Shown: positions 8,654 to 17,841, counted from the first letter of the stretch. The stretch is DNA of 64,000 nucleotides from Terribacillus sp. FSL K6-0262 (GCF_037977385.1 NZ_CP150277.1:124001-188000), one strand, 5' to 3'. Translations and numbers: made by a program. The notes: generated by a model not told the origin, from the letters alone.

Positions 8654-9583
8654 TTATTTCTGGATATTGACCTTGATGGTCTGCACATCATTATCGATCG
8701 GGAATGTCAGTTCCTGACCGTTGATTTCCAATTTAGTCGCTCTGGCAAAACCTGTCTTGATAGAGACTGTTTCCAAATCACTTACGTCCTGCTCCACAGG
8801 TTCGCTTCCGGCAGTGATCGTACCGGTGTATACATTCCCGGCATTATTTCCGTCGCCTACTTGCAGCCAAGCATCCCCATCCTCGGCAGCAAGCGTCAAT
8901 GTCACCTCATCACCTGCATTCTCCAGTGTGTACGTGGTTACTGGATTGCTGGCAGTGCCTTCTTCGTCAACGGAGAGCTTAGGTTCTGCCTGCTCCTCTT
9001 CCTGCTGGGCCTGTTCATCTTCCGCTGCATCATCTGCTTGCTCATCCGCATCGGCAGATTGATCGGCTGTATCCTCATTTGTCCCTGGATTTGCGGACTG
9101 GCCGTTTTCAGGCGAAGTAACCTGATCCTCATTCTGCTGCGTGGCCGTATCATTCTCGGTGTTCTCATTGGAACCGCCGGCATAGAAGAAGATGACGACA
9201 GCAATGGCAGCCAATACGATCAATCCGATGATGATGGAAGATAAATACGGAATGCCTTTCCTCTCACGGCGGGGAGGCCCGTCATTTTCCTGGGTGCGGC
9301 TGCGTTCCTGACGGGAAGGAGCTTCGCTTGCCTCTTCCTGAACCGGCGGAGCAACTGCTTCCTGCTGCGCTTTGGGCTCCAGCACCTCATCCGGATCAAG
9401 ACCTACCGTCTGTGCATATTCCTTGATAAAGGCACGCGTGTAGAAGTCACCAGGCATTACGCTGTGGTTATTCTCCTCAATTGCTTTCAGATAACGCTTT
9501 TGAATTTTGGTGCGCTGTTGTACATCCTCCAAAGTCATTCCCTTGGATTCCCTTGCTTCCCGGAGCTTTGCACCAATGTCCAT
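8654..9583 (-). CDS. rodZ: RodZ-family cell-shape protein (YmfM)
   Basis: 309-residue bitopic membrane protein. Cytoplasmic N-terminal helix-turn-helix (about 1-70, DIGAKLREARESKGMTLEDV, then YLKAIEENNHSVMPG, FIKEYA), a basic stretch (PPRRERKG), one transmembrane helix at about 110-133, a strongly acidic, Glu/Asp/Gln/Asn-rich linker of some 75 residues, and a C-terminal extracytoplasmic beta domain (DUF4115 type). In the family RodZ links MreB filaments to the elongation machinery. Start taken at the ATG at 9583 (MDIGAK, with GGTGG upstream) rather than the ATG at 9595, which gives a non-conserved extension. The acidic linker is unusual enough to note. It is the second gene after ymfK. Confidence 0.92.
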   Translation of the reverse strand: MDIGAKLREARESKGMTLEDVQQRTKIQKRYLKAIEENNHSVMPGDFYTRAFIKEYAQTVGLDPDEVLEPKAQQEAVAPPVQEEASEAPSRQERSRTQENDGPPRRERKGIPYLSSIIIGLIVLAAIAVVIFFYAGGSNENTENDTATQQNEDQVTSPENGQSANPGTNEDTADQSADADEQADDAAEDEQAQQEEEQAEPKLSVDEEGTASNPVTTYTLENAGDEVTLTLAAEDGDAWLQVGDGNNAGNVYTGTITAGSEPVEQDVSDLETVSIKTGFARATKLEINGQELTFPIDNDVQTIKVNIQK

Positions 9584-9611
9584 TAATACCACCATCCATC
9601 TTTAAAATTGC

Positions 9612-10367
9612 TTAAATCTGTCTGAATTCCGGTTCATAGATGATTTGTTCATCATCATGATTCCGAAGTTCAATAATATAATCGAAATCATCCAATGTAA
9701 ACTCCGTTTCCCGGACGAATATATCCGGATGCTCGATTACTTTTGCTACAGGGAGCCGCATCACTTCGCGTACAAGCTCCCAATGACGCTCACTCGAGCG
9801 GCTGGTCGAAACGATGCCGTCGATGATGAAGAGATTGTCCTCATTGTATTCATCCTGCAGCAGCTGATTCCTGGCTGTCTGCTTCAGGAGCGTACTGGAG
9901 ACGAATAGCCAGCGTTTGTTGGCGCTCACGCTTGCGGCGATGATCGATTCTGTTTTGCCAACACGCGGCATCCCTCGTATTCCTATTACCTTTGAGCCTT
10001 CCTGTTTAAACAATTCTGCCATGAAATCGACAAGAAGTCCGATTTCACTGCGGACGAAACGGAATGTCTTCTTATCGTCCACATCCCGGTGTATATATCT
10101 GCCGTGCCGCACGGCAAGCCGGTCACGGAGCTTCGGCTCTCTGGATTTCGTGATATGTACATGCTCCATCGTCCGCAAAATGGAATGGAGACGGATGATC
10201 TGCAGCTCTTTTTCGGCCGAAAGCAGCATCCCGCGCCGCTGGTTCTCCACCCCGTTTATCGTCTTGATATTGATGGATAACATACCAAGCAGGGAAGAGA
10301 TGTCCCCAAGCAAACCCGGACGGTCATGCTGGATCTCATATTCCAAATACCATTCCAACGTTTCCAT
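9612..10367 (-). CDS. ymfK: YmfK, DUF3388 protein with ACT-like and P-loop regions
   Basis: 251 residues, conserved in Bacillaceae, function unknown. The first 80 residues look like an ACT regulatory domain (YLEYEIQHDRPGLLGDISSLLGML). A Walker A motif, GMPRVGKT, is at 132-139, followed by a Walker B-like NLFIIDGIVS at about 173-182, so it probably binds a nucleotide. It is encoded directly upstream of rodZ (29 nt apart) and shares its terminator; this order is the same in B. subtilis. GGGG ribosome binding site upstream of the ATG. The ACT assignment is from pattern only; a role in cell shape is a guess from the neighbour. Confidence 0.85.
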   Translation of the reverse strand: METLEWYLEYEIQHDRPGLLGDISSLLGMLSINIKTINGVENQRRGMLLSAEKELQIIRLHSILRTMEHVHITKSREPKLRDRLAVRHGRYIHRDVDDKKTFRFVRSEIGLLVDFMAELFKQEGSKVIGIRGMPRVGKTESIIAASVSANKRWLFVSSTLLKQTARNQLLQDEYNEDNLFIIDGIVSTSRSSERHWELVREVMRLPVAKVIEHPDIFVRETEFTLDDFDYIIELRNHDDEQIIYEPEFRQI

Positions 10368-10464
10368 AGAAAAGCCCCTTTACAGGAAAATAGCGTCTGA
10401 TAACAAAACCTATTCTTACTATAAAGGAAAAAAGTAGATTAGAAAAGCCATAACAGGCTGTTAC

Positions 10465-10502
10465 TATAAAGAAAACCTGCTTCTGGGAAAGAAGCAGGTT
10501 TT
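10465..10502 (-). terminator. Intrinsic terminator after ymfJ
   Basis: 12-bp perfect stem AAAACCTGCTTC (10472-10483) with GAAGCAGGTTTT (10491-10502), 7-nt loop, then UUUUCUUU on the minus transcript. The remaining 10368-10464 holds no gene and presumably the ymfK promoter, which I could not fix. Confidence 0.92.
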
Positions 10503-10521
10503 AATGAAGTTGGCTTACCTT

Positions 10522-10782
10522 TTAGCGAGTATGGCCATTATCTTGGACAAGCTTAACCATCATGTTGGCGATTGCTTGTTTCTCATCCTTGGACGCGACA
10601 GTCCACAGATCACGAAGGATTTTCTCTTCCGTGTTCTTAGCTTCCACTTTTGTCGCAAGATAATCACCGATCTCATACGCAATGCCAGAGACAGTATCAG
10701 TCTCCATCCCTTTGTTTTGCGCCTGATGCAGACGATCACCCAGGAAATCTTTCCAAGAATCAAAATTGTCAAGAACTGACAT
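10522..10782 (-). CDS. ymfJ: YmfJ, DUF3243 protein
   Basis: 86-residue soluble protein beginning MSVLDNFDSWKDFLGDRL, the signature of the DUF3243 family found in Bacillaceae; predicted mostly helical. Function unknown. The ATG at 10782 is chosen since AAGGAGG lies nine bases upstream; the ATG at 10800 overlaps that ribosome binding site. It sits between the dehydrogenase ymfI and a strong terminator, the same place as in B. subtilis. Confidence 0.88.
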   Translation of the reverse strand: MSVLDNFDSWKDFLGDRLHQAQNKGMETDTVSGIAYEIGDYLATKVEAKNTEEKILRDLWTVASKDEKQAIANMMVKLVQDNGHTR

Positions 10783-10861
10783 GGTATCTTCCTCCTTCAT
10801 TAGCTTGCAGTTTATCTTTTGACAGAAGGAGGCTTCTTATACACAAAAATATAACTTAATT

Positions 10862-11575
10862 TTACCAGCCGCCATTCACTTCCAATGCATGCCCATTCAC
10901 ATAGGAAGCTTTGTCGCTGAGCAAATAACTGACGGCATCGGCGACCTCGCTCGCCTTGCCAAACCGGTCCATCGGAATATCCTCTGTGATGCGGAGCTTC
11001 TCTTCCGGGGAAAGCTGGCTGTTCATGGCGGTATCGATGGCACCCGGAGTCACTGCATTGACACGTACGCCGCTGGTTCCGACTTCCTTGGCCAATCCTT
11101 TGACGAATCCGATTTGGGCAGCTTTGACACTGGAATAAGCGACCTCGAAGCTGGCACCCCTTTCTCCCCAAATGGAGGAAATGATGACAATCGCCCCATT
11201 CCGTCGTGTTAGCATCGACGGCAGCACATGCCGGCTTATTCGCCAGGGAGCCTTTACATGGACGGCAAGCAAATCGTCCATCTCATCATTCGTCATATCC
11301 TGGAACATGCCGTAATGCGCCATACCGCCAGCATAGACCAGTTGATCGATCGGGAAAGACAAAAAACCCAGAAGCTCCGACAAGCCTTGCTCTGTTGTCA
11401 AATCAGCGCGGATCGTCCCAAGCACACTCTCCGGTATATCACGGCACAGCTCCTCCATCGCCTGTTCATTCCGATTATAATGAAGCAATAGCTGATGCCC
11501 CTCACCGGCAAGCTGACGGGCGCAAGCAGAGCCGATAGCCCCGCTTGCGCCCGTGATGAAAATGACTTTGTCCAT
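10862..11575 (-). CDS. ymfI: YmfI, SDR-family oxidoreductase (FabG-like)
   Basis: 237-residue classical short-chain dehydrogenase. Cofactor-binding TGASGAIG (about 8-15), catalytic Ser in VIISSIWGERG (about 135) and YSSVK (about 151-155), and a C-terminal SYVNGHALEVNGGW as in FabG. The NNAG motif is replaced by YAGG, common in this subgroup. The substrate is unknown; homology to 3-oxoacyl-ACP reductase does not prove that role. The ATG at 11575 is used (AGGAGG seven bases upstream); the in-frame ATG at 11581 would leave almost no spacing. It follows the peptidase gene ymfH two bases later. Confidence 0.9.
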   Translation of the reverse strand: MDKVIFITGASGAIGSACARQLAGEGHQLLLHYNRNEQAMEELCRDIPESVLGTIRADLTTEQGLSELLGFLSFPIDQLVYAGGMAHYGMFQDMTNDEMDDLLAVHVKAPWRISRHVLPSMLTRRNGAIVIISSIWGERGASFEVAYSSVKAAQIGFVKGLAKEVGTSGVRVNAVTPGAIDTAMNSQLSPEEKLRITEDIPMDRFGKASEVADAVSYLLSDKASYVNGHALEVNGGW

Positions 11576-11577
11576 GG

Positions 11578-12867
11578 TCATGCCTCCTGAGGCAGGATCT
11601 GGCAGACGGACAGTCGATCTTCACTGAACCATTCTTTCAGGAAAGCATTCGCGTCGTCAGCTGTCAATTTTTCGATTGCTGGTACGATTTCGAACAAATC
11701 AACCCCGGCAAGATGGTATTGAATGAATCGATTGGAGACAAACTCCAAGCTGTTCATCGCCCGCAGCAGCTGACCGATCGTTTTTTTCTTCATACGATCC
11801 ATTTCTGCCTCGGTGACAGTATGGTCTTTCATGCGCTGCAGCATTCCTTTGACGGTATCGGCGAATCGATCCGGATCGCCCGTATTGCCACCGATGATGG
11901 AGAACCCGAAGTTCTTCTCCAGGCTGGTTTCGAAGCTGAAGCTGTCATCGATCAGATCTTCTTTATATAATTCCTCATAATAGACCCCGCTCTTAGAGAA
12001 ATAATAGTCCAGGACCATATCTGTCAGCAGTTCCTGCCGGAGAAATGCTTCCGGTGACGCATAATCCGTTTTTTCTTTGATGCCGATCATGCATTTCGGC
12101 ACACTTACCGGCATATGGACTATCTTTTTCTTTTCTGCCACCGTTTCAGGCTCCTCCGGGAAGAAGCGTTCTATCTTGGCAGGAGGAGCGAATGTCTTCC
12201 CGGCTTGGTTGGACCGGATAAGTTCCATCATCTTCTCCTGATCGATATTGCCGGTGACGAATAATGTCATATTCGAAGGATGATAGAACGTGTTATAGCA
12301 AGTATAAAGGTCTTCCTTCGTGATTTCCTGGATCGATTCCACAGTTCCGGCGATATCGATCCTTACCGGGTGAGACTGGAACAGGCTCTGGATGGTGCCA
12401 AAGAAAGAACGCCAGTCCGGCTGATCGTCATACATGCGGATTTCCTGGGCGATGATGCCTTTTTCCTTTTCCACCGATTTATCGGAAAAGTAAGGGTCCT
12501 GGACGAAATCAAGCAATGTCGTCACATTCTCTTCGATATGGGAAGTTGCAGAAAACAGATAGGCTGTCTGCGTGAAGGAAGTGAATGCATTTGCTGATGC
12601 ACCTTGTTTGGTGAAATCCTGGAACACATCCCGATCTTCTTTTTCAAACAGCTTATGCTCGAGGAAATGCGCAATTCCTTCTGGCACAGTGATTTTTTCC
12701 TTCCCATCAAGCGGGACAAAAGTCTGGTCGATCGATCCGTAGTTCGTTGAAAAAATCGCATATGTTTTTGCCATCTCTGATTTCGGCTGCAGGAATACCT
12801 TCAGACCGTTCGGCAGCGTTTCTGCGTATACTGATTCCTGTAATTGTTCGTAATGATTCTTATGCAT
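11578..12867 (-). CDS. ymfH: YmfH, M16-family zinc peptidase (putative active partner)
   Basis: 429-residue protein with the inverted zinc motif HFLEH (about 66-70) and a downstream glutamate in EKEKGIIAQEI (about 140-150), as expected for a catalytically competent M16 (pitrilysin/processing peptidase) protease. The C-terminal half is the usual inactive M16 repeat. It follows ymfF with the stop and start regions overlapping; ymfF lacks the zinc motif, so the two may form a heterodimer as in other M16 pairs (inference). Start: ATG at 12867, nine bases after GGGGGA; a GTG at 12873 is the alternative. Confidence 0.9.
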   Translation of the reverse strand: MHKNHYEQLQESVYAETLPNGLKVFLQPKSEMAKTYAIFSTNYGSIDQTFVPLDGKEKITVPEGIAHFLEHKLFEKEDRDVFQDFTKQGASANAFTSFTQTAYLFSATSHIEENVTTLLDFVQDPYFSDKSVEKEKGIIAQEIRMYDDQPDWRSFFGTIQSLFQSHPVRIDIAGTVESIQEITKEDLYTCYNTFYHPSNMTLFVTGNIDQEKMMELIRSNQAGKTFAPPAKIERFFPEEPETVAEKKKIVHMPVSVPKCMIGIKEKTDYASPEAFLRQELLTDMVLDYYFSKSGVYYEELYKEDLIDDSFSFETSLEKNFGFSIIGGNTGDPDRFADTVKGMLQRMKDHTVTEAEMDRMKKKTIGQLLRAMNSLEFVSNRFIQYHLAGVDLFEIVPAIEKLTADDANAFLKEWFSEDRLSVCQILPQEA

Positions 12868-12869
12868 CC

Positions 12870-14147
12870 TCACTCGTCCCCCTTATTCGTCAGCAGGTAT
12901 ACGGTATCCAGCTGGACTTTTTCTGCCACTTGCAGGACATCTTCCTTCGTAACCTGTTTGATTGCTTCCAGCATTTTCTCGATAGGTATGTTCCTATGTC
13001 CCACTACTTGCTGGTACAAGGTTTCGATATGACCTGCCGGGTTATCGATCGTCTCCAGGATTTGGCTGACGATGAGATCCTTCACTTCCTCGACTTCGCT
13101 GCCCTCGAATTCCCCTGCCTGCATGGCGGCGAGCTGAGCATCGATGATTTCCCTGGCTTTCTCATAGTCTTTCGGATCGATGCCCGAGAAGACGAATAAT
13201 AGCCCTTTATGGCTTTCAAAACGCGAAGCTGCGTAATAGGCCAGGCTATGTTTTTCCCTGACGTTCCGGAACAGCTTGGAGCTCGGGAAACCGCCGAATA
13301 GGCCATTGAATACTTGCAGTGCGGCATAATCCGGATCGTCATAAAGGATATTGGTGCGGTAGCCCAAATGAAGCTTGGCTTGCTGCACGTCCTGTCTCTC
13401 CACCACTTCCTTGATATCTCCAGTCGCAGGGTGAACAGCAGCAGCCCTTTCTTCCGCTGGTGCAGTGTCCCGTTCCATGAATGGACGGACAGCTTTTTCG
13501 GCATGCTCTTTATCCACATCGCCAAGAATGTAAATATCCATCTTATCCTGCTTCAGCAGCTGTTTGTAATAGTCAAACAGCTTCCGGCCGTCCATTGCTT
13601 CCAAGTCTTCTTCATACCCGTGCACATGGAGGCTGTACAATTCTCCTTTGCACATCTCATCGATGAGCCGCATATTTGCATAGCTCATCTTATCATCTTT
13701 CAAGGCTGTCATCTTCTGTCTCAGGGTTTGTATTTCACGTGAGACGATCGATTGGGTGAAGGCGTCATTTTCCACCTTGGGTTCGAATAAAATTTCACGC
13801 AGCAAATCGGCTGCTTTTTCGAATAATGGAGTCCGATCGCTCAGATAATTCTCATTTGCTACATCCAGGCGCAGCGTGATGATATGCTTTTCGCCTTTCT
13901 TCGTTCCTGTAATGGACAAGATGGCACCGTATAGATCGTCCAGCTTGATGCGCAATGCGCGCGCATCCGGAAGATTGGCAGTACCCTGCTGCAGGACATA
14001 CGGAAGCAGGGCCCTTGCTGTTATCGTCTCTCTTTCAAGCGGCGCCTGTAGCTTCACAGCAATGCTGATTGTCTTGTATTTCTTCGTTGGTATAAGGTGC
14101 AGCGTCGCACCTTTTCCTGTGATGATCTGTTCATCTGCAATTTTCAT
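12870..14147 (-). CDS. ymfF: YmfF, M16-family peptidase-like protein (inactive)
   Basis: 425-residue M16 homologue. At the place where an active enzyme has HxxEH it reads LLPYVLQQGT, so zinc-dependent catalysis is not expected. The second half (LQVFNGLFGGFPSSKLFRNVREKHSLAY) keeps the fold's R/Y substrate-binding region. In B. subtilis ymfF and ymfH are adjacent in the same order. GGGAGG six bases before the ATG. It begins a unit ymfF-ymfH-ymfI-ymfJ following the nupQ terminator; the 14148-14270 gap probably holds the promoter but I see no clear -35/-10 pair. Confidence 0.9.
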   Translation of the reverse strand: MKIADEQIITGKGATLHLIPTKKYKTISIAVKLQAPLERETITARALLPYVLQQGTANLPDARALRIKLDDLYGAILSITGTKKGEKHIITLRLDVANENYLSDRTPLFEKAADLLREILFEPKVENDAFTQSIVSREIQTLRQKMTALKDDKMSYANMRLIDEMCKGELYSLHVHGYEEDLEAMDGRKLFDYYKQLLKQDKMDIYILGDVDKEHAEKAVRPFMERDTAPAEERAAAVHPATGDIKEVVERQDVQQAKLHLGYRTNILYDDPDYAALQVFNGLFGGFPSSKLFRNVREKHSLAYYAASRFESHKGLLFVFSGIDPKDYEKAREIIDAQLAAMQAGEFEGSEVEEVKDLIVSQILETIDNPAGHIETLYQQVVGHRNIPIEKMLEAIKQVTKEDVLQVAEKVQLDTVYLLTNKGDE

Positions 14148-14270
14148 GAGGAACCTCCCTGACTACTGTTATGTATAGCTTCTCTAGTTTTGCTTATATA
14201 TATCCGACAATCCTCGCTATGATTACCATATTAATGAAAAATCGACTGGAAGTAAAAGAATCAGTTTACA

Positions 14271-14307
14271 TAAAAAGACCCGACGCACTGTAAACGTCGG
14301 GTCTTTT
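14271..14307 (-). terminator. Intrinsic terminator after nupQ
   Basis: 13-bp perfect stem AAAAGACCCGACG (14273-14285) with CGTCGGGTCTTTT (14295-14307), 9-nt loop, U-rich tail on the minus transcript. Confidence 0.93.
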
Positions 14308-14310
14308 GTC

Positions 14311-15264
14311 TTATCGGCTGCCTTTTATGTACGGAACACCGCTTGCTTTCGGTGCCACCGAGCGGCCGATGAATCCCGCCAAAGCAAGGATTGTCAGCAC
14401 ATAAGGCGCAATCAGCAAGTATACTTGCGGTACATTTTCGAGCAAAGGAATCGAGGAACCGACGACACTCAATGATTGAGCAAAACCAAAGAACAAAGCT
14501 GCCCCCATTGCCCCAAGCGGATTCCACTTACCGAAAATGACTGCCGCGATCGCCATGAATCCCTGTCCGGCGATTGTGGAAACGGAGAAATTCTGCGAGA
14601 TTGTCATGGCGAAAACCGCACCGCCGAGACCGGCAAGGGCCCCGGAAATGATGACGCCGATATATCTAGTCGTATATACCTTGATACCGTTCGTATCAGC
14701 AGCCATCGGATGCTCCCCGACTGCACGGATACGCAGGCCGAACGGCGTCTTATACAAGACGTACCATGCAACGAACGATAGAACGATTGCAATGTACGAC
14801 GTGATATACATATTGTTGAAGAACATATTGCCGATGACAGGAATATCGACCAAGAATGGTACATCTGTCGTATAAATCGGCTGGGAGATGAAATCGGTTT
14901 GCCCTTTTCCAAAGATCTGTTTGATCATGAAGACACCGAATCCAAGTGCCAGCATATTGATCGCCACCCCTGTAACCGTCTGGTCGGCTCGGAAAGTGAT
15001 TGTGGCAACAGCATGAATCAATGAAAACAGCATCCCCGCGATTATGGCGACAACCAAGGAATACCACGGGGTTGCATCGCCAAAAGTATCGGCATAAAGC
15101 AGGTTGAACGTAACCGAAGAGAAAGCCCCGATGACCATAAGGCCCTCCAGACCGATATTGACAACACCTGAACGCTCACTATATACACCGCCAAGTGCGG
15201 TGAAAATAAGAGGAGCGGCAAAGAACAGCGTTTGCGGAATAATGGAATATAGGATATCCAGCAT
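14311..15264 (-). CDS. nupQ: Nucleoside ABC transporter permease NupQ
   Basis: 317-residue polytopic membrane protein of the BMP-type branched permease family (COG1079). Typical stretch TALGGVYSERSGVVNIGLEGLMVIGAFSSV near the N-terminus (about 22-51) and FRADQTVTGVAINMLALG (about 91-108). Last gene of nupN-nupO-nupP-nupQ; in B. subtilis the orthologous system imports guanosine and other nucleosides. The ATG is two bases after the nupP stop with AAGGGGAG upstream. Specificity for nucleosides is inferred from the family. Confidence 0.92.
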   Translation of the reverse strand: MLDILYSIIPQTLFFAAPLIFTALGGVYSERSGVVNIGLEGLMVIGAFSSVTFNLLYADTFGDATPWYSLVVAIIAGMLFSLIHAVATITFRADQTVTGVAINMLALGFGVFMIKQIFGKGQTDFISQPIYTTDVPFLVDIPVIGNMFFNNMYITSYIAIVLSFVAWYVLYKTPFGLRIRAVGEHPMAADTNGIKVYTTRYIGVIISGALAGLGGAVFAMTISQNFSVSTIAGQGFMAIAAVIFGKWNPLGAMGAALFFGFAQSLSVVGSSIPLLENVPQVYLLIAPYVLTILALAGFIGRSVAPKASGVPYIKGSR

Positions 15265-15265
15265 T

Positions 15266-16309
15266 TTATTTTTTCTCCCCTTTTTTCAATTGCAGCAGTG
15301 CCCAGCGGATAATGAAACCGGAAGCAACAAAAAGTATGATCAGAGCAATGACGATTTCGATGATTTCATTCGGCACCCCAGCTGTGGACATATTGAGTGA
15401 GCCCACCTTCAGGAATCCAAACAAGCTGGCTGACAGCACAACGCCGAACGGGTTGTTCCCGCCAAGCAGTGCAACAGCTATCCCATCGAATCCAAGATTG
15501 GAGAATGCTGTATTCGTGAAGGCATTACCAAAGCTCCCCAGACCCTGCATCGCACCTGCAAGACCTGCGAAAACCCCTGAAATCAGCATGGAAATGACGA
15601 TGTTCCGTTCGACTTTCATCCCTGCATAATTGGACGCATGCTGGTTGTATCCTACCGCCTTCAATTCATAACCCAGCTTCGTACGCTCTAAAATGACCCA
15701 CATGACAAGTACCATCAATAAAGCAATGATGAAGCCAAGATGCAAACGAGATCCAGTCAACCCAATCAGAAAATCATTTGTCAATGATGCAGTCTGTTTG
15801 ACTGGCTCTGTCGTTTCCTGGTTGTCCGTCATGACGGAACGAATCAGGTAATTCGTTACATGGAGTGCGATATAATTCATCATGATGCTGACGATAACTT
15901 CATGGACGCCGAGCTTGGCTTTCAGGATACCTGGCACGAATGCCCAAAGTGCTCCTGCTGCCGCTGCAGCAAGGATTGCCAGCGGCAGATGGATGAAAGC
16001 AGGTGCATCGATGGCGGTACCTACCCAAACTGCCGCAACCCAGCCGACAAGCACCTGTCCTTCTGCGCCGATATTGAACAAACCGGTACGGAAAGCAAAA
16101 GCGATCGCCAAACCTGTCAGGATATAAGGTGTGATACGGTTGACCGTTTCCGACATGAAGAATGGACTGTCAAAGACCCCATTCCACAATGCCTGATAGC
16201 CGAGAATCGGATTATAACCAAAAATGAGCATGATGATTGCACCTGCAATCAAACCGAGCAAGACCGAGATGATTGGTATGATGTAATTGAACTTTTTGCT
16301 GGAAAACAT
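15266..16309 (-). CDS. nupP: Nucleoside ABC transporter permease NupP
   Basis: 347-residue permease of the COG4603 family with about nine hydrophobic segments. The conserved stretch AFRTGLFNIGAEGQVLVGWVAAVWVG (about 71-96) and LGVHEVIVSIMMNYIA (about 133-148) mark the BMP transporter type. It pairs with NupQ to form the membrane channel. ATG overlaps the nupO stop by one base (TAATG), so translation is coupled. The ribosome binding site is GAAGGGGC inside nupO. Confidence 0.92.
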   Translation of the reverse strand: MFSSKKFNYIIPIISVLLGLIAGAIIMLIFGYNPILGYQALWNGVFDSPFFMSETVNRITPYILTGLAIAFAFRTGLFNIGAEGQVLVGWVAAVWVGTAIDAPAFIHLPLAILAAAAAGALWAFVPGILKAKLGVHEVIVSIMMNYIALHVTNYLIRSVMTDNQETTEPVKQTASLTNDFLIGLTGSRLHLGFIIALLMVLVMWVILERTKLGYELKAVGYNQHASNYAGMKVERNIVISMLISGVFAGLAGAMQGLGSFGNAFTNTAFSNLGFDGIAVALLGGNNPFGVVLSASLFGFLKVGSLNMSTAGVPNEIIEIVIALIILFVASGFIIRWALLQLKKGEKK

Positions 16310-17841
16310 TAGTTTTGCGCCCCTTCTTTCTCAAGCTTCGAACCTGCCATCAATAATCCGAGCTCCTGTTCATTTGTTTCCTTCGGATCGACTACCGCAA
16401 TGATTTTCCCGTCGAACATGACGGCAATCCGATCACTCACATTAAGGATTTCATCTAATTCGAAGGAGACAAGCAATACAGCTTTACCTTGATCACGCTG
16501 CTCGATCAAGCGCTTATGTATGAACTCGATGGCTCCCACATCAAGACCGCGTGTCGGCTGCGCAGCAATCAATAAATCCGGGTTGCGATCGATTTCACGC
16601 CCGATGATCGCCTTTTGCTGATTCCCTCCGGATAAAGCGCGAGCTTTCGTCAGGTGACTTGGCGTACGCACATCATATTCGTCAATCAGCGTTTTCGCTT
16701 TGTCGAAAATCCGTTTGAAGGAAAGGATACCGCCTTTAGAGTAAGGCTTTTGATAGTAGGTCTGCAGGACGATGTTTTCCCCTACGGAAAAATCAAGGAC
16801 CAGCCCCAGCTTGTGACGGTCCTGCGGGATATGGCCGACACCGCTTTCTGTTATGGCGCGGACAGGCATATCGGTGATGTCCTGGTTTTTCAGCATTACC
16901 TTGCCAGCCTTCTTTTTGCGAAGTCCGGTAATTGCCTCAATTAATTCTGTTTGCCCATTTCCATCTACTCCGGCAATTCCGACAATTTCACCTGCACGTA
17001 TATCAAGATCCAGCCCTTTTACCATGTCGACATGACGGGAGTCCTCTACAGTAAGACCTTTGATGGAAAGAATCGTTTCTTTCGGATCGCCAGGCTGTTT
17101 TTCCGTCGAGAAGCGAATCTCACGGCCCACCATCAAAGAAGCAAGCTCATTTGGATTCGTTTCGGATACCTCTACTGTGCCGATTCCCTGCCCTTTTCTG
17201 ATGACAGTACAGCGGTCGCATACTTCCATGATTTCTTTTAATTTATGGGTGATCAAAATGATGGATTTACCTTCTTTGATCAAAGTCCGCAAAATAACGA
17301 TCAATTCCTTGATTTCCTGCGGGGTCAATACAGCGGTAGGCTCGTCCAATATGACGACATTCGCACCGCGGTACAAGGTCTTCAGGATTTCCACCCGCTG
17401 CTGCATGCCTACCGAGATATCGCTGATCTTGGCAGTGGCATCCACCTGCAAGCCGTATCGGTCGGAAAGTTCCTGGACTTCACGGATCGCTTTTTTCATA
17501 TCGATCTTCAGTCCTTTTTTCGGCTCGCTGCCAAGAACGATATTTTGGGCGACAGTGAATGTGTCGATCAGCATGAAGTGCTGATGCACCATCCCGATAC
17601 CCAGTCTATTGGCAGCATTCGGGTCATTGATTTCGACTTTCTTGCCTTCGACACGGATTTCTCCCTGTTCCGGCTGATAAAGACCGAATAGGACATTCAT
17701 CAGTGTGGATTTACCTGCGCCATTTTCTCCCAGCAGCGCATGGATCTCACCTTTTTTCACTTGAAGCGTGATGTTGTCATTGGCGACAATTCCGGGAAAT
17801 TCTTTGCGAATGTTCAGCATTTCGATTACATAATTCTCCAT
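16309..17841 (-). CDS. nupO: Nucleoside ABC transporter ATP-binding protein NupO
   Basis: 510-residue protein with two fused ATPase domains, as in sugar/nucleoside importers. First half: Walker A GENGAGKSTL (about 38-47), signature ISVGMQQRVEIL (about 142-153), Walker B VVILDEPTAVL (about 162-172). Second half: weaker Walker A region GIAGVDGNGQTEL (about 292-304), signature ALSGGNQQKAIIGRE and DLLIAAQPTRGLDV. AAGGAGTG lies just ahead of the ATG. It is separated from nupN by two terminator-like hairpins, so it would be made in smaller amount than the binding protein. Confidence 0.93.
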   Translation of the reverse strand: MENYVIEMLNIRKEFPGIVANDNITLQVKKGEIHALLGENGAGKSTLMNVLFGLYQPEQGEIRVEGKKVEINDPNAANRLGIGMVHQHFMLIDTFTVAQNIVLGSEPKKGLKIDMKKAIREVQELSDRYGLQVDATAKISDISVGMQQRVEILKTLYRGANVVILDEPTAVLTPQEIKELIVILRTLIKEGKSIILITHKLKEIMEVCDRCTVIRKGQGIGTVEVSETNPNELASLMVGREIRFSTEKQPGDPKETILSIKGLTVEDSRHVDMVKGLDLDIRAGEIVGIAGVDGNGQTELIEAITGLRKKKAGKVMLKNQDITDMPVRAITESGVGHIPQDRHKLGLVLDFSVGENIVLQTYYQKPYSKGGILSFKRIFDKAKTLIDEYDVRTPSHLTKARALSGGNQQKAIIGREIDRNPDLLIAAQPTRGLDVGAIEFIHKRLIEQRDQGKAVLLVSFELDEILNVSDRIAVMFDGKIIAVVDPKETNEQELGLLMAGSKLEKEGAQN

